A stretch of 64,000 nt of DNA. Source: Unio delphinus (taxonomy: Eukaryota > Mollusca > Bivalvia > Unionida > Unionidae). The stretch spans positions 33,083,315-33,147,314 of the forward strand of contig JAQISU010001235.1 in NCBI GenBank assembly GCA_029339505.1, in the 5' to 3' direction. A model generated the notes under the pieces. That model saw only the letters and a program-made list of their open reading frames with translations. It was not told where the DNA came from and searched no databases. The position numbers and the translations under genes were made by a program. Positions 36,565 through 48,598 of the stretch are shown one piece after another; within the stretch, counting starts at the first letter, position 1; each line of letters starts with the position of its first letter.

Positions 36565-36608
36565 CAGTGGGAAAATAGATGTTCCAAATGGCTCAAACTA
36601 ATCTCCAT
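36565..36608 (-). CDS. Candidate first coding exon of an unidentified host gene
   Basis: On the minus strand ATG 36608 is the first ATG after an in-frame TGA. It opens 14 codons plus two bases (MEISLSHLEHLFSH) and ends at a strong donor, CACTG/GTAAGTTC. About 365 bp upstream a second strong donor (AACAAG/GTAAGTTG, exon end 36973) could close a 5' non-coding exon, with an acceptor of the type TTTCTTTGTTTGTGAAG in between. The position coincides with the switch from CpG-poor to CpG-normal DNA. The product is not recognised and downstream exons could not be connected. Confidence 0.35.
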
Positions 36609-37450
36609 CAATGTCACAATGTTAACTCTTCCTCTAACCCAAATGGATCAGAGTTGCAGTGCTTCCCAGTGTCCTTCTATTGTTAAAATCCACTTTAAGG
36701 TCTTCACAAACAAAGAAACCCGTGTACCGTCATTATATATTCGTTGTGGCGCCTAAATTTTGTGCCGGAATTTAGAGCGTACGTTGCTGACACAATGATA
36801 GCACTGCACGCACATTCATATCCAAGTGCCGTGGTTGATTTTCAGACAGGTATGAATAGAGCGACAACCTTGTCTTGCCTGTCCACTCGTGCCTGTCTGA
36901 TACCGTGTTGTACCTAGTCCAGTAGCACAGTACTAGATCAGAACACCTGCCTATTTATGCAGTACAACTTACCTTGTTTACTGAACGCGAGAACATACAA
37001 TCTTTATTCTTTACCTGTATGTATTCTTTATATGTCTAAATAATTTCAATTATCGGAGGCGAAAAGTACTGCTGGATACGAACCGAGAACAAAAGCTCAC
37101 TTTTACGACCGACCAGTCGGAGAAACGATCCAATGCCTAATGATCGCAGTGACTTCCTATCTCTTAATCTTCTCTATTTGTCGTCTGCACCCGTGTAAGC
37201 AGAGTCAATAGGAAGCTTGAATGAATTATCTTTCCACTGATTAAAGCTAGCGCAAGTCAACTCAGACGCTAATAAATAAGCCATTATTAGTTTCACAAGT
37301 TAATTTTTAAAGACCTAATTTGTAGAACAAACAATAAAACACTGACTCATCTGCCTTCGCATTACGTAACGACAGACCATGGTCAATGTTGTTTATGGTT
37401 GGATCGGACTTGTGGGCGAGTACAGATGGAATATGGTTCCTTTATTAACT
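36609..37450 (-). promoter_or_regulatory. Candidate 5' region of the minus-strand gene
   Basis: Visibly richer in CpG and GC than the 30 kb to the left. It contains the strong donor at 36973 and no repeat. Promoter status is inferred from position and composition only. Confidence 0.25.
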
Positions 37451-37564
37451 GTAATTTATGCTTTGAATGAATGCTGATGATTATTTTAGTGATAAAAGGG
37501 GTCCGTTCATTTTTTTAAAACTAATACTAAAGCTTGTAATAATTATTGCATTTAATTTTGATTT

Positions 37565-37873
37565 ATGTACTGCAAGTGCGTCACAATTCACAAACAATAC
37601 ACCCCACCATCACCACCCCCACCCCCAAAAAATAATACAAGCAGCCCCAGGGGCACTCGTGGAACTAGTATTGGGATGGGGGCATGCAGTGGTATGCTAT
37701 TAAGTATTACCGATGTAGGACAAACCACGTTTAAAGGTGAACTGGAGGTGGAAAGTGCTCCGCCTTCTTGCCATGGCTACGAAAATAGCACAAGAGTTTT
37801 GTTCAGTGCAAAATTGTATTCGAGGAATCAGGTTGTCAACCAAACTTCTGAGATTTTGTTATTGTTCTCCCTC
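37565..37873. other. Open reading frames of unclear status
   Basis: Two overlapping plus-strand frames (37565-37900, 37737-37922) run into the palindromic repeats. One starts MATKIAQEFCSVQNC, loosely like a THAP-finger start, but no full finger follows. Confidence 0.2.
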
Positions 37874-37931
37874 TGTGAGATCTCACACAATCCTCTGTGA
37901 GATCTCACACAATCCTCTGTGAGATCTCACA
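37874..37931. repeat. Three tandem perfect 14-bp palindromes
   Basis: TGTGAGATCTCACA occurs at 37874-37887, 37896-37909 and 37918-37931 with an exact 22-bp period, joined by CAATCCTC. Confidence 0.97.
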
Positions 37932-37984
37932 CAATATTATCTCCGTTGTCTTCACGTAGTACAGTGGAGATCTGACTTTAATCA

Positions 37985-39290
37985 GATAGGCGTATGCTAT
38001 ATACCCGTCCAGTACCTCACTACCGAATTTAAAAATAAAAAGCAGAAAGGATATAAAACAAAATGCAAAATAATTTGTTGTTTCATTCATCAATTTTGAA
38101 TTTCTAAGCTGACTGTGTCAGGAAATTCACTGTCAACCTGTTGACGTTTCGAATTTAAGAGTTTCTTTAGTAACTCGACCACCATATATGCATGGGTGAT
38201 TCTGTTTTGAAGCGACATAAGTGGTCTAGTTCACCGTTTGTGATAGTTTCAATAATTCCATAAATTCTAGAGATACTTCTCTTGGAACAGATGCAGCCAA
38301 GAGTTCTTCCTTCTTTATTTGTGAATAAAATGTTTGGTGTAAATATTAAAACACGCAATATGTATATTTAATTTGTATTATATGTTGTCCTTTCTCCATG
38401 ATTATATGTTATGTACCGATATATCTATATTTTCTGATTGACCTTAGGCAGTAATTAAGTTATGGCGTACCTGATTACGCACATCTTTTAGTCATGATAT
38501 TTTACATATTTTTTTAAAAATTTACATAGGTAATATTTATCGATGATTGTATAATAAGATCATTTTTATTAGGAGGAAAACATGTTTGTGATCTTTTGAC
38601 CTAGAACATTCCAGAAATGAATTGTATTTACAGTTTCATGGCAAATTTCATTTCAAGTTGACAGAAAATGGTAATTTCGACAGGTGGAGAGGTATATCAA
38701 CTCTTTTACTTAAGAATTATTCATTCTCGTCTCAACGCCAGTTTTTTATATAGAGAGAGAGGCATCGATTTTAGTTGTGTCTCAGTTGAGAGGATTTCAT
38801 TTGGTTATTTATTTCAATTATTGATTCGAATTACAAAGTGCTATGTAAATGTAGGACTAAATAACTGTATAGGAATTATCGCGAATTCATTCAAAGACAA
38901 TTTGGGATTATATTAGTGTAATACATCAAGGCTTGTAGCATACAACAGTATTCTAGGTTAATGGCACATCAGCACATTCAATATATGAATTCAATCTTAA
39001 CACGAATAGAATTTGTTTGGAACTTATACTTTTGGACTTGTGATATAACTTTTACGACTATTTGGGATTTAACTCACACTACCGTAAGCTCTTTTTAAAT
39101 CTTCAATTTGTATTATAGGAAACAAATTATTTGTCGAAATTTACTAAACTTGCTAGATTCCGTTTTTTTATACCAAGTTTACGACCATAAACACACGACA
39201 TTACAAATATTGGACGCAGGAACTATTATTTTTTATATATACTGAAATGGACTGTGCTAGAAACCAGAAGAAGACAGTGACCAGTCAGAC
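37985..39290. repeat. Unidentified dispersed repeat, copy 1
   Basis: 37985-38350 aligns by eye with 54455-54780, for example TTTCATTCA...GAGTTTCTTTAGTAA and the segment before it with AAAAAGC..GGATATAAAA. 38750-39200 aligns with 41690-42170. GACTGTGCTAGAAACCAGA (39248) matches 54860-54880. Short decayed coding-like stretches occur on the minus strand. The family is unknown. Confidence 0.55.
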
Positions 39291-39400
39291 TGCTCATTTG
39301 CATCGAGGGCTTCCGTTGGTTTCAAAGGAAGATAGTATTAGGCCTAGCGACAATCAGTAAGAAATGACAAATTGATGAATACATTGACTGACTTGTGTGC

Positions 39401-40020
39401 ATTTTATATATCCTTGATGTGTCATGTATATTTAATTTTGTTTTATTTTGTGCTATTTTGTTAGTGCTTATATGTTATATATTTTATATATCCTTGATGT
39501 GTCATGTATATTTAATTTTGTTGTATTTTGTGTTATTTTGTTAGTGCTTATATGTGATATATTTTATATATCCTTGATGTGTCATGTATATTTAATTTTG
39601 TTGTATTTTGTGTTATTTTGTTAGTGCTTATATGTGATATATTTTATATATCCTTGATGTGTTATGTATATTTAATTTTGTTGTATTTTGTGCTATTTTG
39701 TTAGTGCTTATATGTTATATATTTTATATCTCCTTGATGTGTCATGTATATTTAATTTTGTTGTATTTTGTGTTATTTTGTTAGTGCTTATATTTGATAT
39801 ATTTTATATATCCTTGATGTGTCATGTATATTTAATTTTGTTTTATTTTGTGTTATTTTGTTAGTGCTTATATGTTATATATTTTATATATCCTTGATGT
39901 GTCATGTATATTTAATTTTGTTGTATTTTGTGTTATTTTGTTAGTGCTTATATGTGATATATTTTATATATCCTTGATGTGTCATGTATATTTAATTTTG
40001 TTGTATTTTGCAATATTTTC
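39401..40020. repeat. 80-bp satellite, about 8 copies
   Basis: Units starting ATTTTATATATCCTTGATGT recur every 79-80 bp with very few substitutions, so homogenisation is recent. Confidence 0.97.
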
Positions 40021-40447
40021 TTAGTGCTATTTATTATTATATAAGTCTGTATGTTGCACTTGACTTTGTCCAAAATCAAGTTCACTGTGTACCTGATAAG
40101 AGACATATTTTGCAAACAATATATAACATTGCCAATAGATCTCCATGAGTTTCGGCTAAATATTATGATCATTATCATACTTTAGCAAACAATATAATAA
40201 TTAAATATGCTATCTTAGTCATTTGTATTAAATGCACTATTCTTGTTTTGTTTTCAATAGACTATAGTTTAGCATCTATTCAAAGAACAAAAGATATCAT
40301 AAGCATTTTCGTAGGTCTTGATTTTGAATCAAATTATGGGAATTTGTAAATTATTATCATAATAAACAGATCTTTTCATGAATATTATCAAAACATATTT
40401 TTCTTATGTGTACGGAATATGCTCACTTATAAGTTTAATCTAGCTAT
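40021..40447. other. Non-coding DNA
   Basis: GTATGTTGCACTTGACTTTG near 40049 resembles GTATGTTGAACTTAACATTG near 41260, a further trace of the dispersed repeat. Confidence 0.35.
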
Positions 40448-40512
40448 AAATTGCACAGACCAAGATCTGCCATCGCATAATGCACTCACAGATCTGAATC
40501 TGTGCAGTTTAT
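40448..40512. mobile_element. AGATCT-type MITE, copy 4
   Basis: AAATTGCACAGACCAAGATC faces GATCTGAATCTGTGCAGTTT, preceded by GCTCACTTATAAG, which resembles the satellite unit. Confidence 0.6.
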
Positions 40513-40739
40513 TAGGAGTAATTAGTAGAACAAGCAGCATTGACTCTAGTGCAATCCAATGTTTCTTGGAGTTGGGGTTTGTGGGGGCTCTTAAAAATTT
40601 CTGGAAGAGAACAGCTCATTATTGAACAGTCTTTCTCACTTGATGAAGAAAGGAAAACCGAAAGTGTATCGTGGTGTGCCAGGCACGTACGCAGTAAAAT
40701 AGTCTGGGTAGCCGACATTATTGGACTGTCTTGCGCAAC

Positions 40740-40812
40740 CAATCTGATTAAAATCAGATCTCTTCTGTCCTACATGAACTAGGACAGTGGATATATAATT
40801 TTAATCAGATTG
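40740..40812. repeat. 73-bp interrupted palindrome
   Basis: CAATCTGATTAAAAT (40740-40754) is the exact complement of 40798-40812. CTGTCCT (40765-40771) pairs AGGACAG (40781-40787) at the tip, with equal 10-nt unpaired arms between. A related ACAGTGGA..TTTAATCAGAT string lies near 37960. Confidence 0.8.
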
Positions 40813-41400
40813 TTTCGCAAATTGAGGCACGGCAAATATTTGTGATAATGGCTTAATGGTGTACCCATCTTTCATGCAGTACGGTAAATGAGGAAAGTGT
40901 TTTTGTTATCAATTATATAATGTCCCATTTCCGCTTCCTGTACTGAAACGTTGAAAGCAGCGATTTAAAGCATGCATGGAAACTAACAATAATTTGCTTC
41001 GAATTTATTAATTTTATTTGATCTATGAGCGCCCTTCTTCAGTCATTGAGTTTATAGCGTCTGCGTGAATTAGTGGGATACGATTACACGTTCGGCACAA
41101 AAAAAGTCGTGCAAATCTTCATAACAGCTAAGTTTAAGTCTTATGCTTCAATAAGCACTGTTTTATAAGTTTCTATTGTTATGAATATTTAATTTACGTT
41201 GTTTGTTTACTTTTGTTAAGTTTATTTTTTTTTCATTATATGCTATTGCAATGTAACATTGTATGTTGAACTTAACATTGTCGAAAATAAAGTGGGTTTA
41301 TTTAATACATTAAATTGAAAAAATTATTTTTATTATTATTCTGTAAACAACTAATATATAGCTAAAACATTCTTTATGTAGAGATTTGATATTAGGATTT
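40813..41400. other. Non-coding DNA
   Basis: CpG-normal. No gene or named repeat apart from the tail-like match near 41260. Confidence 0.4.
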
Positions 41401-42170
41401 TTATTAATAAAAGTAAACATGTTTATTTGGGTCCGGGTCTAGGTTATTCGGATTTGCTGGCGTACCTGACATTTCAGGTTCTGTATTATCATTTTAGCAA
41501 GACACCATCTAGCTGTAACTATCATTTTATCTTGTAAACATTTAATACCTTCCAAATCGTAATTTCCTATTAGGTAATATATATATATATATATATTTTT
41601 ATTAACAAATGCTAGTAGTGACCTGATGTCAAGTAGAGTACTATATAAACTTCTTACTTAATTTTTTTAAAATTAATTTGCGCTTTATGATCTAGAAGAA
41701 TCAGTTATATTATGGTTGTGTCCAGTAGTTCATTTGGAATCGAAATTATTTCTTTTAATTATTTAATTAAAGTGACTTTCTCTGGAAATACAGAGTGCTC
41801 ATACAAAAAATAATATATTATTAGAGACATTCGCTGTGATTTATAATGAATTAAAAACTGGAATTATATGACTGTGTTTCAACAAAAGACTGCTATTACA
41901 ACACCACGATACATGCCACCGCAGAAAAACATCAACATATTCAACGTTGGATTTAATTTGGAATTTCACTCAAGTTTAGTCGGAACTTTTATTATTAAGA
42001 CCTGTGTATGTAATAATACGATTATTTTGGAATTTAATTCATAATACCGTATTTTTTACAATATTTTATTATTTTTTTAATACTGTTACTTTGTATTACA
42101 GCAAAATAAATTATTTTTGAATTTACAAAGCTTGTTGCTTTTCACTTGTTTCTGTTACCTTTTTAAAGAT
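41401..42170. repeat. Unidentified dispersed repeat, copy 2
   Basis: 41690-42170 follows 38750-39200 in order with moderate divergence (GGTTGTGTC.., ATTTGGAATTTAATTC, TTGTATTACAG..AAATAAATTATTT). A short AT run lies at 41577-41597. Confidence 0.45.
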
Positions 42171-42211
42171 CATAGACTCATATTACCATTCATCTTACTT
42201 TTAATGTTTTC

Positions 42212-42268
<57 letters not shown>

Positions 42269-42279
42269 TAATAATAATA
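42212..42279. repeat. (AAT)n microsatellite
   Basis: Near-pure trinucleotide run; it generates poly-Ile/Tyr artefact ORFs. Confidence 0.97.
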
Positions 42280-42434
42280 CGGATACTCCTAATTTTCTTT
42301 GTAACGAGCCCCTGTGCTTTCTTTTCCACCAGAATAAAGGTTTCTTTCCCAACTGTACCGAAATGACTATGTATGTTCTGATTTGGGCTTTGCTCTTTAT
42401 GTTCCGACATTTCTGGCGTGACAATGTGCAATAT

Positions 42435-42499
42435 GCAGTGTTTATATGTCTTTATATGCAGTGTTTATATGTCTTTATATGCAGTGTTTATATGTCTTT
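42435..42499. repeat. 23-bp repeat, three copies
   Basis: GCAGTGTTTATATGTCTTTA units in tandem. The text just downstream, GACTGGTTCCCAT near 42655, has a diverged partner near 43231. Confidence 0.9.
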
Positions 42500-42731
42500 G
42501 CAATCTGACAATTGCACAAATACCAACTTCTTTAAAGTCACCATGTCACTGAAAAAATGTATTACACATGCTGCATTATCAGATCTGCAAGACAGAAAAC
42601 GTCCTCTTGATTTTTCCAAGCTAGGATGTTGTCGGTGTCACGGTAATAATTCAGACTGGTTCCCATTTTTCCATATTACTAGTACCGTGTGTCCTGTAGC
42701 TTCAGGGATATCTTACATTGAAGGACGATGA

Positions 42732-43640
42732 ACATCATGATATTAAAAATTCAATGACTTTAAATTTCTGAATGCTCAAACCTGTATTTATTTGTATGAA
42801 TACATCCTTGATGAAGCTTATGTGTAAGGAAGACCATATCAGTCGCAGCTTTTTCTGGATCTACATAGATTTGAAAAATCTGCTTTAAATTCTAACTAAG
42901 AGTACGGTGCTAATTTCGGTAATGAGTTTTCCACATTCAAGTCTGTAAAAGAAATGAAATTCCACCAACAAAACAATGGCTAAGTTTTTCCAGTTAATTA
43001 GGATAAGTTCTCAAAAGGTTCTTGCTACTAAAATTTTACATTCATTATCAACAAATCCTGACATTCCACAGGGCCTCGTAACGTTGCATACAATTTATCT
43101 GTAAGTCATAGATAATAGTATAAAATAATACCATATGTATAACTAACGGTTAAATTGTAGGCAACAATACGAAACCGTACGGGCACTATAAACCGTTATA
43201 TGCTCAATGTTATCTGTACCAATTTGTAGACTGGTTCCCATTCTTACATATCATTAGTAACGCCAGTCCTACATCACTCATCACCCAGAATGTTTTATAT
43301 TGTCATTATTGAATTTTTATGTTATTTCATTGGGATAGATGTTCCGAAATATGTTGATTAAAGAGCGAAAATGTCCTTGGTAACACGACTCATTAATGTG
43401 CGTAGTCTGAAAGCCGATAGCAGGTATGCTTTCACGTTTCATGTTTCACGATAATTTCTGTGGTAATGGAAGACCATTTGTTGCTGTCGCTGATGGGATG
43501 AAATTGTTTTAATGCACAGAGATGTATCCTCACAGGAGTAACATAGTTCTGGTACAAAGTTTAGATCAATAGACAATTGCGAGTCATTTTGTTGTGTAAT
43601 GGGATTGTGAGGTTCACGCAATGTGTTTCCGATTGAAAGC
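42732..43640. other. Non-coding DNA
   Basis: Only the diverged GACTGGTTCCCATTCTTACA duplicate near 43231 is noted. Confidence 0.35.
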
Positions 43641-43647
43641 CCCCCCT

Positions 43648-43733
<86 letters not shown>
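43648..43733. repeat. (CT)n microsatellite
   Basis: About 43 CT units. Confidence 0.98.
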
Positions 43734-43738
<5 letters not shown>

Positions 43739-43739
43739 T

Positions 43740-46700
43740 TGTAATTAGCTAGTTGCATCGACCATGATTGCCTTGATAAGGTATTTATGATGCGCTTTAT
43801 CGCTTGTAGCTCAATTTCGTAGACACTGTTACATGCACTGTCATAACGTACGTTACTTGCTCAACTTCCGTACCAAGTTTTTAAATTACGTTCTATGTCT
43901 ATGTACAGGCGAAGAAGGCAACATATCACTGAACAATTATTTTCTGTTGGTTCTTTCTTGCCACAGACCCTCGAATTTGTGTCCAAGAAAGCGGCGTGAT
44001 AGAGAAAAATGTTTCACTTAGCTAGAGTGTACTTTTCGTACAGTATTTCACTCGGTCCTCTTCCGTACTTTTCTAAAGCTCCAATTATCTTCTTGTTTAT
44101 CTACAACGATTATATTTGTATTTTACATTTGTAAAATATATGAAAATATACTGATGTAATTTATTTTCAATTTGTGTGCAAGTTATAATGATAAATTGCG
44201 ATTAAAGTAAAACCGCTGATTTCATAGAAACTTTTGGTCATAAATGATTGTTAATGAAAGTCCACAAATCAAGATTAAAATCAAATAACTTTGTTTTCAC
44301 CATTCTGCTCATTTTCTATCTCAAACAGAGAAATTAAAGCTACTGTATTTTACATGTTTTCAAATGTAACGATGTTACTTTCATATGAATGCATTCTTAC
44401 TTTATCCTTTTTTTGTGTAATTTTCAGAAGAAATAACCACTCAGATCTGTGTATCTTTTTTACCATTTAATTTCATGTATTTTCAAACAAAAAATGCTAC
44501 AAAAATATAGTAAGATATACTTCAAGGATTTGACTTTCTAATGTTACAATTTAAAGTGACTTTTAAAATAATTAAAGAACAATAATGTACCATCGTCCAT
44601 AGGTAATATAAACCAATTAACCTCAGGCTGCTAATCCACGAAGAGCCCGTTGATCTCAACTGCTTAAGCAGTGACTATGTGTTTCATGGACAAGTAGATA
44701 GAAACTCAGACACGAGTTCCACTGAATCTCAACGGCAAAAGCAGTGACTGTGGATTTCATGGACACGTATATAGAAATTCAGAAACGAGTTCCGAGATAC
44801 TAATCAATATAGTTCTATGCCATAAAAATGATAAATATACTAATTCAGTTTTCAAAAAGATTTTATGCGTTCACTTAGATACTTTTAACATAATGAGTTA
44901 AATGATTTTTCGTCAAATGTCAACCATATCAAGAACGTTTGAAAACAATCAGCATCAATTCATCTCATGGCTTGTAAAGAATTTTTTTTTTACGGATTCT
45001 GTCTTTGTCAGTCATTATTATTTCATGTAAAACATACTTGCAAGAAAAGTTTGAATATATTGCCTTCCAGCTTAAAGAAAGACTTTTTTCAGTAGAATTA
45101 GTCAGTTGACTATAACTCGGATTGTAATAATTATCTTAATACGCAGCCATTAAGTTCATATTAATTCCAAAATGAAAATAAAATATACAAATTAGTGTAA
45201 ATTTGTCCAACCGCCGTATGACCTAAGTATTCTTTACTGCCTCCACAACAATACAGTATAGCATTCATCGAGAGCAAGTTTTATTTGTAAAAAGCGATAA
45301 TAATATTGTTTAAAGAAAGATGTTTAAACAAAACCTGTTTATCGTTTTCTCATGGACGACTTACAAGACACTGTTAACCAAGACAAAGGGAGATTATCAT
45401 CTGCAATATTACTTTAAAAATGTCCAAGAATACTAAAATTCTATAAACATATTCCACTCATCGGAAACATTTCAAAAAAGTACTTTTTGCAGAATAGCCG
45501 TAATCATTAAAACATTTACCTTGGATCCATGAATATCATTGGGGAAAGGGAGCGGATCCAGGAATATCGTTTGGTGGATGCGTAAACTAGTGGGCATGGG
45601 ATCTACGGGATGGAACCTCTAGTGGGGACTTCGAGGACTAAACACCGGAAACTCCTGCATTTTTAGAGTTTCGAATATATATTTTTAGCCATATGAATGT
45701 AAAAAAAACAAAAACATTTTCTAGAACAAGTTCATGTTGTTTCGATTAATAATTTTTGAGTGGTGGTGGTGGTCGTTGTTGTCATCCCTATCCTCGACCC
45801 TTGATCCTTAAGATATTCTGACTTTTTTATTTTCTTCTAAATAATTATCATTTCTATTGCCATTATTAATCTTGTTAATTCAGCTGTTTTTCACAGTCAC
45901 TCTTATAATAAAAATACAATAATAAGAAATGCAAAAAATGGACAAACAAAATATATGAATATTGGTGAATATATGAAATAGAGTGAATGAACTAACAAAC
46001 ATTATATGAATGGCCAAAAGAGACATAAAAAGGGAGAATTACTAAATATATTAACTTACACATAAATGCTAAATAATGAAAGAGAAGACAGGGGTAGCCA
46101 TTTCAAGAATATCAGATTATAAAGTCAAACTCGTTTTATCCCCAAAATGACATTGCAGTTCACAATGGACATTCAACTATAGTGAAACATGAAAGGAAAT
46201 ACAGTCGCAAGGTTTCATTTAAGTCATTGAACATATTTTACTTTGAGAGTTTTAGTACTTTTTTATTATTAGATTGGATAAAACGTTATCATTTTAGGCA
46301 GTGTCCCTCAGGGGAACACAATTAAACTGTCAACATAGCAGACAAGTCGCCAGTCTCTCCTAATTAGAGCACTATTGGATAATAAAACAAGTCTTTATTT
46401 TATTTAACATGCTACTTCTCGTTTTTATTATATCTTTATGTGTGTTTTTTTTTTTTACACACCGATTTGAGCAGAGCAAGATAATTCAAATTAGGCCTTT
46501 TACAATTCTCGTGTGACATAATAAATTGGTATCTTGGTTCAAGATACATTCGGTAAACCAAAAACTTGTTTGCCAGTAATACATTGTGAGGATCCATAAT
46601 CAGTATTATACTTCTCGCATGAAGAAAAATTCAAAGTTTGAAGCATAGGTTTAATACGCATTGCGGTAACAATTTCACGATGGTTCATGGAGTGACATGT

Positions 46701-48431
46701 TTGCCCTCTAAAACGAAACCCGTAAGTTCGCGCGCCATTTGAAGGACCGTACGCATGCGCTGAGACCATTGCAATGTCGTACAAGTTACATGGGAAAAAA
46801 CAATTCATTGATTTGGTTGGTGGTGCTGAAAGGTTAAATTACCATGTATATATTTTGATAAGAAAAAAATGTATGCAGACAAATCCATGGATATGCATAC
46901 GTCTCCCCTCCCCCTGCATAGCAAGGAAGTATTGGAAGACGTAATAGCTATACTGAATAAAATAGGTTTTATTAATCCGTAATGAAGTTTTACAGGTAAG
47001 AAACAACAGCTATTATACAATATGTTTCCACTGTTTACGACACCGCTACAAATTTAAGGAGAACATTAAATTCAGGATAATTATGAGCAGATTTTAACAA
47101 TACGTAAGAGATTTTTGGGGCGGATCCCAAACTAGTTAGGGGTAGTTTCAAGAAACAGGTGAGATGAGGTGAGAAGGAACCAACAGTATGGACCCAATGG
47201 GCAAAGCGTACGGAAACTCCTGCATTTTAAGCGGAGGGAAGGGGAGGTTTGTAAACATCTAACCATAATGAACACTGTTAATAGGAAACGTGTCGGTTGT
47301 TTCGCATTCGCTGTATTATGTTTGGTTTTGGGGTCGAGGCAAGCGCGCCATCTGCATACCCCTGCATTTCCATAGTAAAATTAAACTATGCAGTTTTGGG
47401 GGACGATATCCATTTATCGCCGAGTGACATCCCGATAAAAATAGGTAGTAATCCTGAATTTCTAATCCACCGAAAACCACATATGATAGTATTTAGGTCT
47501 AAATACCAAACCTTGCACGTTCAGAAACCAAACTTCATTCCAACTTTTGGTATAAGATTATGTCTTAAATTTGAAACGACAAAAGTCAGTGTTAGAAATA
47601 TTGCAAATTTTTAGTATTACCAGATCTCCACTGTGTTATCAAAACCTCCCAAGAAGAATATTTGACCTTTGCGAACTCAAGAAGCCCTCAACAAGTCCTT
47701 TCCTTGTCAGTGTAAATTCAGCCGAACCAAAGCTTCTATAGCAAATACACCCCTGCATACAATGGATTAAAAAATTGGAGACAGTTTCAAACCCCATGGC
47801 AACATCTGAGTTGGTAACCGGATAAAGCCTAAATGTTTTTTATGCACAAATTTTATCTTTTCAGATTCCCTTGCACAATGAAAGCCTTGCAGAATCTGAA
47901 ACATGACAAGCCGTTAATATCCAGATATTACAGAAACGAGATTTTGTAGTGGAATATGGGAAAAGTATTTAGTAATGGTGACTGCATGGACATATTGGTA
48001 TAAAATTCAATGAAAAAGCAGATCAAACAACTTAAGCTGCCATGCAGTCGTCCGTTCTATTTACTGACTTCAAGTATTGTATAAATAACCATTTTCATAA
48101 TAATTGTCACAATATGTGAAATGAAAACACCACCAACTCAACAACATCAAAACCGATTATTGGCGAATGATACCTCCTGTATAGAACGAATCAGAGATGA
48201 GAGACTGTACTGTGTTATAGTGTATGTGACACATATACCTGGTTCATGTATACCTTGTAGAGATGAGCGCCCGAACGACTTATGGCCCCTCCCCCATGTT
48301 TTTGCCTATATCCGTAAAAATTAATACCTGACAACTACGTGTTTGCCGCTCTCCCCCAACCCCCCTAAATGTTATTTTGCGGTCCTTGCTTCAAAATGCG
48401 AATCTTGACCGGATTGCCTGCCAAGTATATC
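43740..48431. other. Gene-free CpG-normal DNA
   Basis: No exon or family recognised. A minus-strand ORF at 46539-46808 is CpG-containing and codon-like (RTYGFRFRGQTC) and could be a transposase scrap, but the match is too weak to name. Fragments with GGAAACTCCTGCATTTT occur at 45645 and 47212. Confidence 0.35.
44647..44795. repeat. About 75-bp tandem duplication
   Basis: CTCAACTGCTTAAGCAGTGA...GACACGAGTTCC is repeated as CTCAACGGCAAAAGCAGTGA...AAACGAGTTCC. Confidence 0.85.
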
Positions 48432-48462
<31 letters not shown>

Positions 48463-48598
48463 GCCCAGCCCTAGTGCCAAACGAAAAAGGTAATCGCTTT
48501 GGGCCTTGCGCTAACTAACAATGCAGTTTTTGTGCTTGGGGCTCCACGCTCATAGCTTGCTGCCTATGTACCCCGCACATCCTAGGGCCGGGCCTGCT
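48432..48598. mobile_element. (CA)n followed by a 141-bp MITE
   Basis: A CA run ends at 48459. CAGAGGCCCAGCCCTAG (48458-48474) faces CTAGGGCCGGGCCTGCT (48582-48598), complementary at 14 of 17 positions. The GC-rich interior is unlike its surroundings. Confidence 0.6.

Noticed and set aside
37737..37922. Possible THAP-finger start
   Set aside because: Only the first CxxxxC-like pair is present; the frame runs into tandem palindromes.
42117..42731. 204-codon ORF
   Set aside because: Runs through an (AAT)n microsatellite and a 23-bp tandem repeat; no domain.
43439..43735. Arg-Glu repeat ORF
   Set aside because: Translation of a (CT)n microsatellite.
46539..46808. Possible IS630/Tc1 transposase scrap
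   Set aside because: Only a short RTYGFRFRGQ-like resemblance; the remaining sequence does not follow the family.
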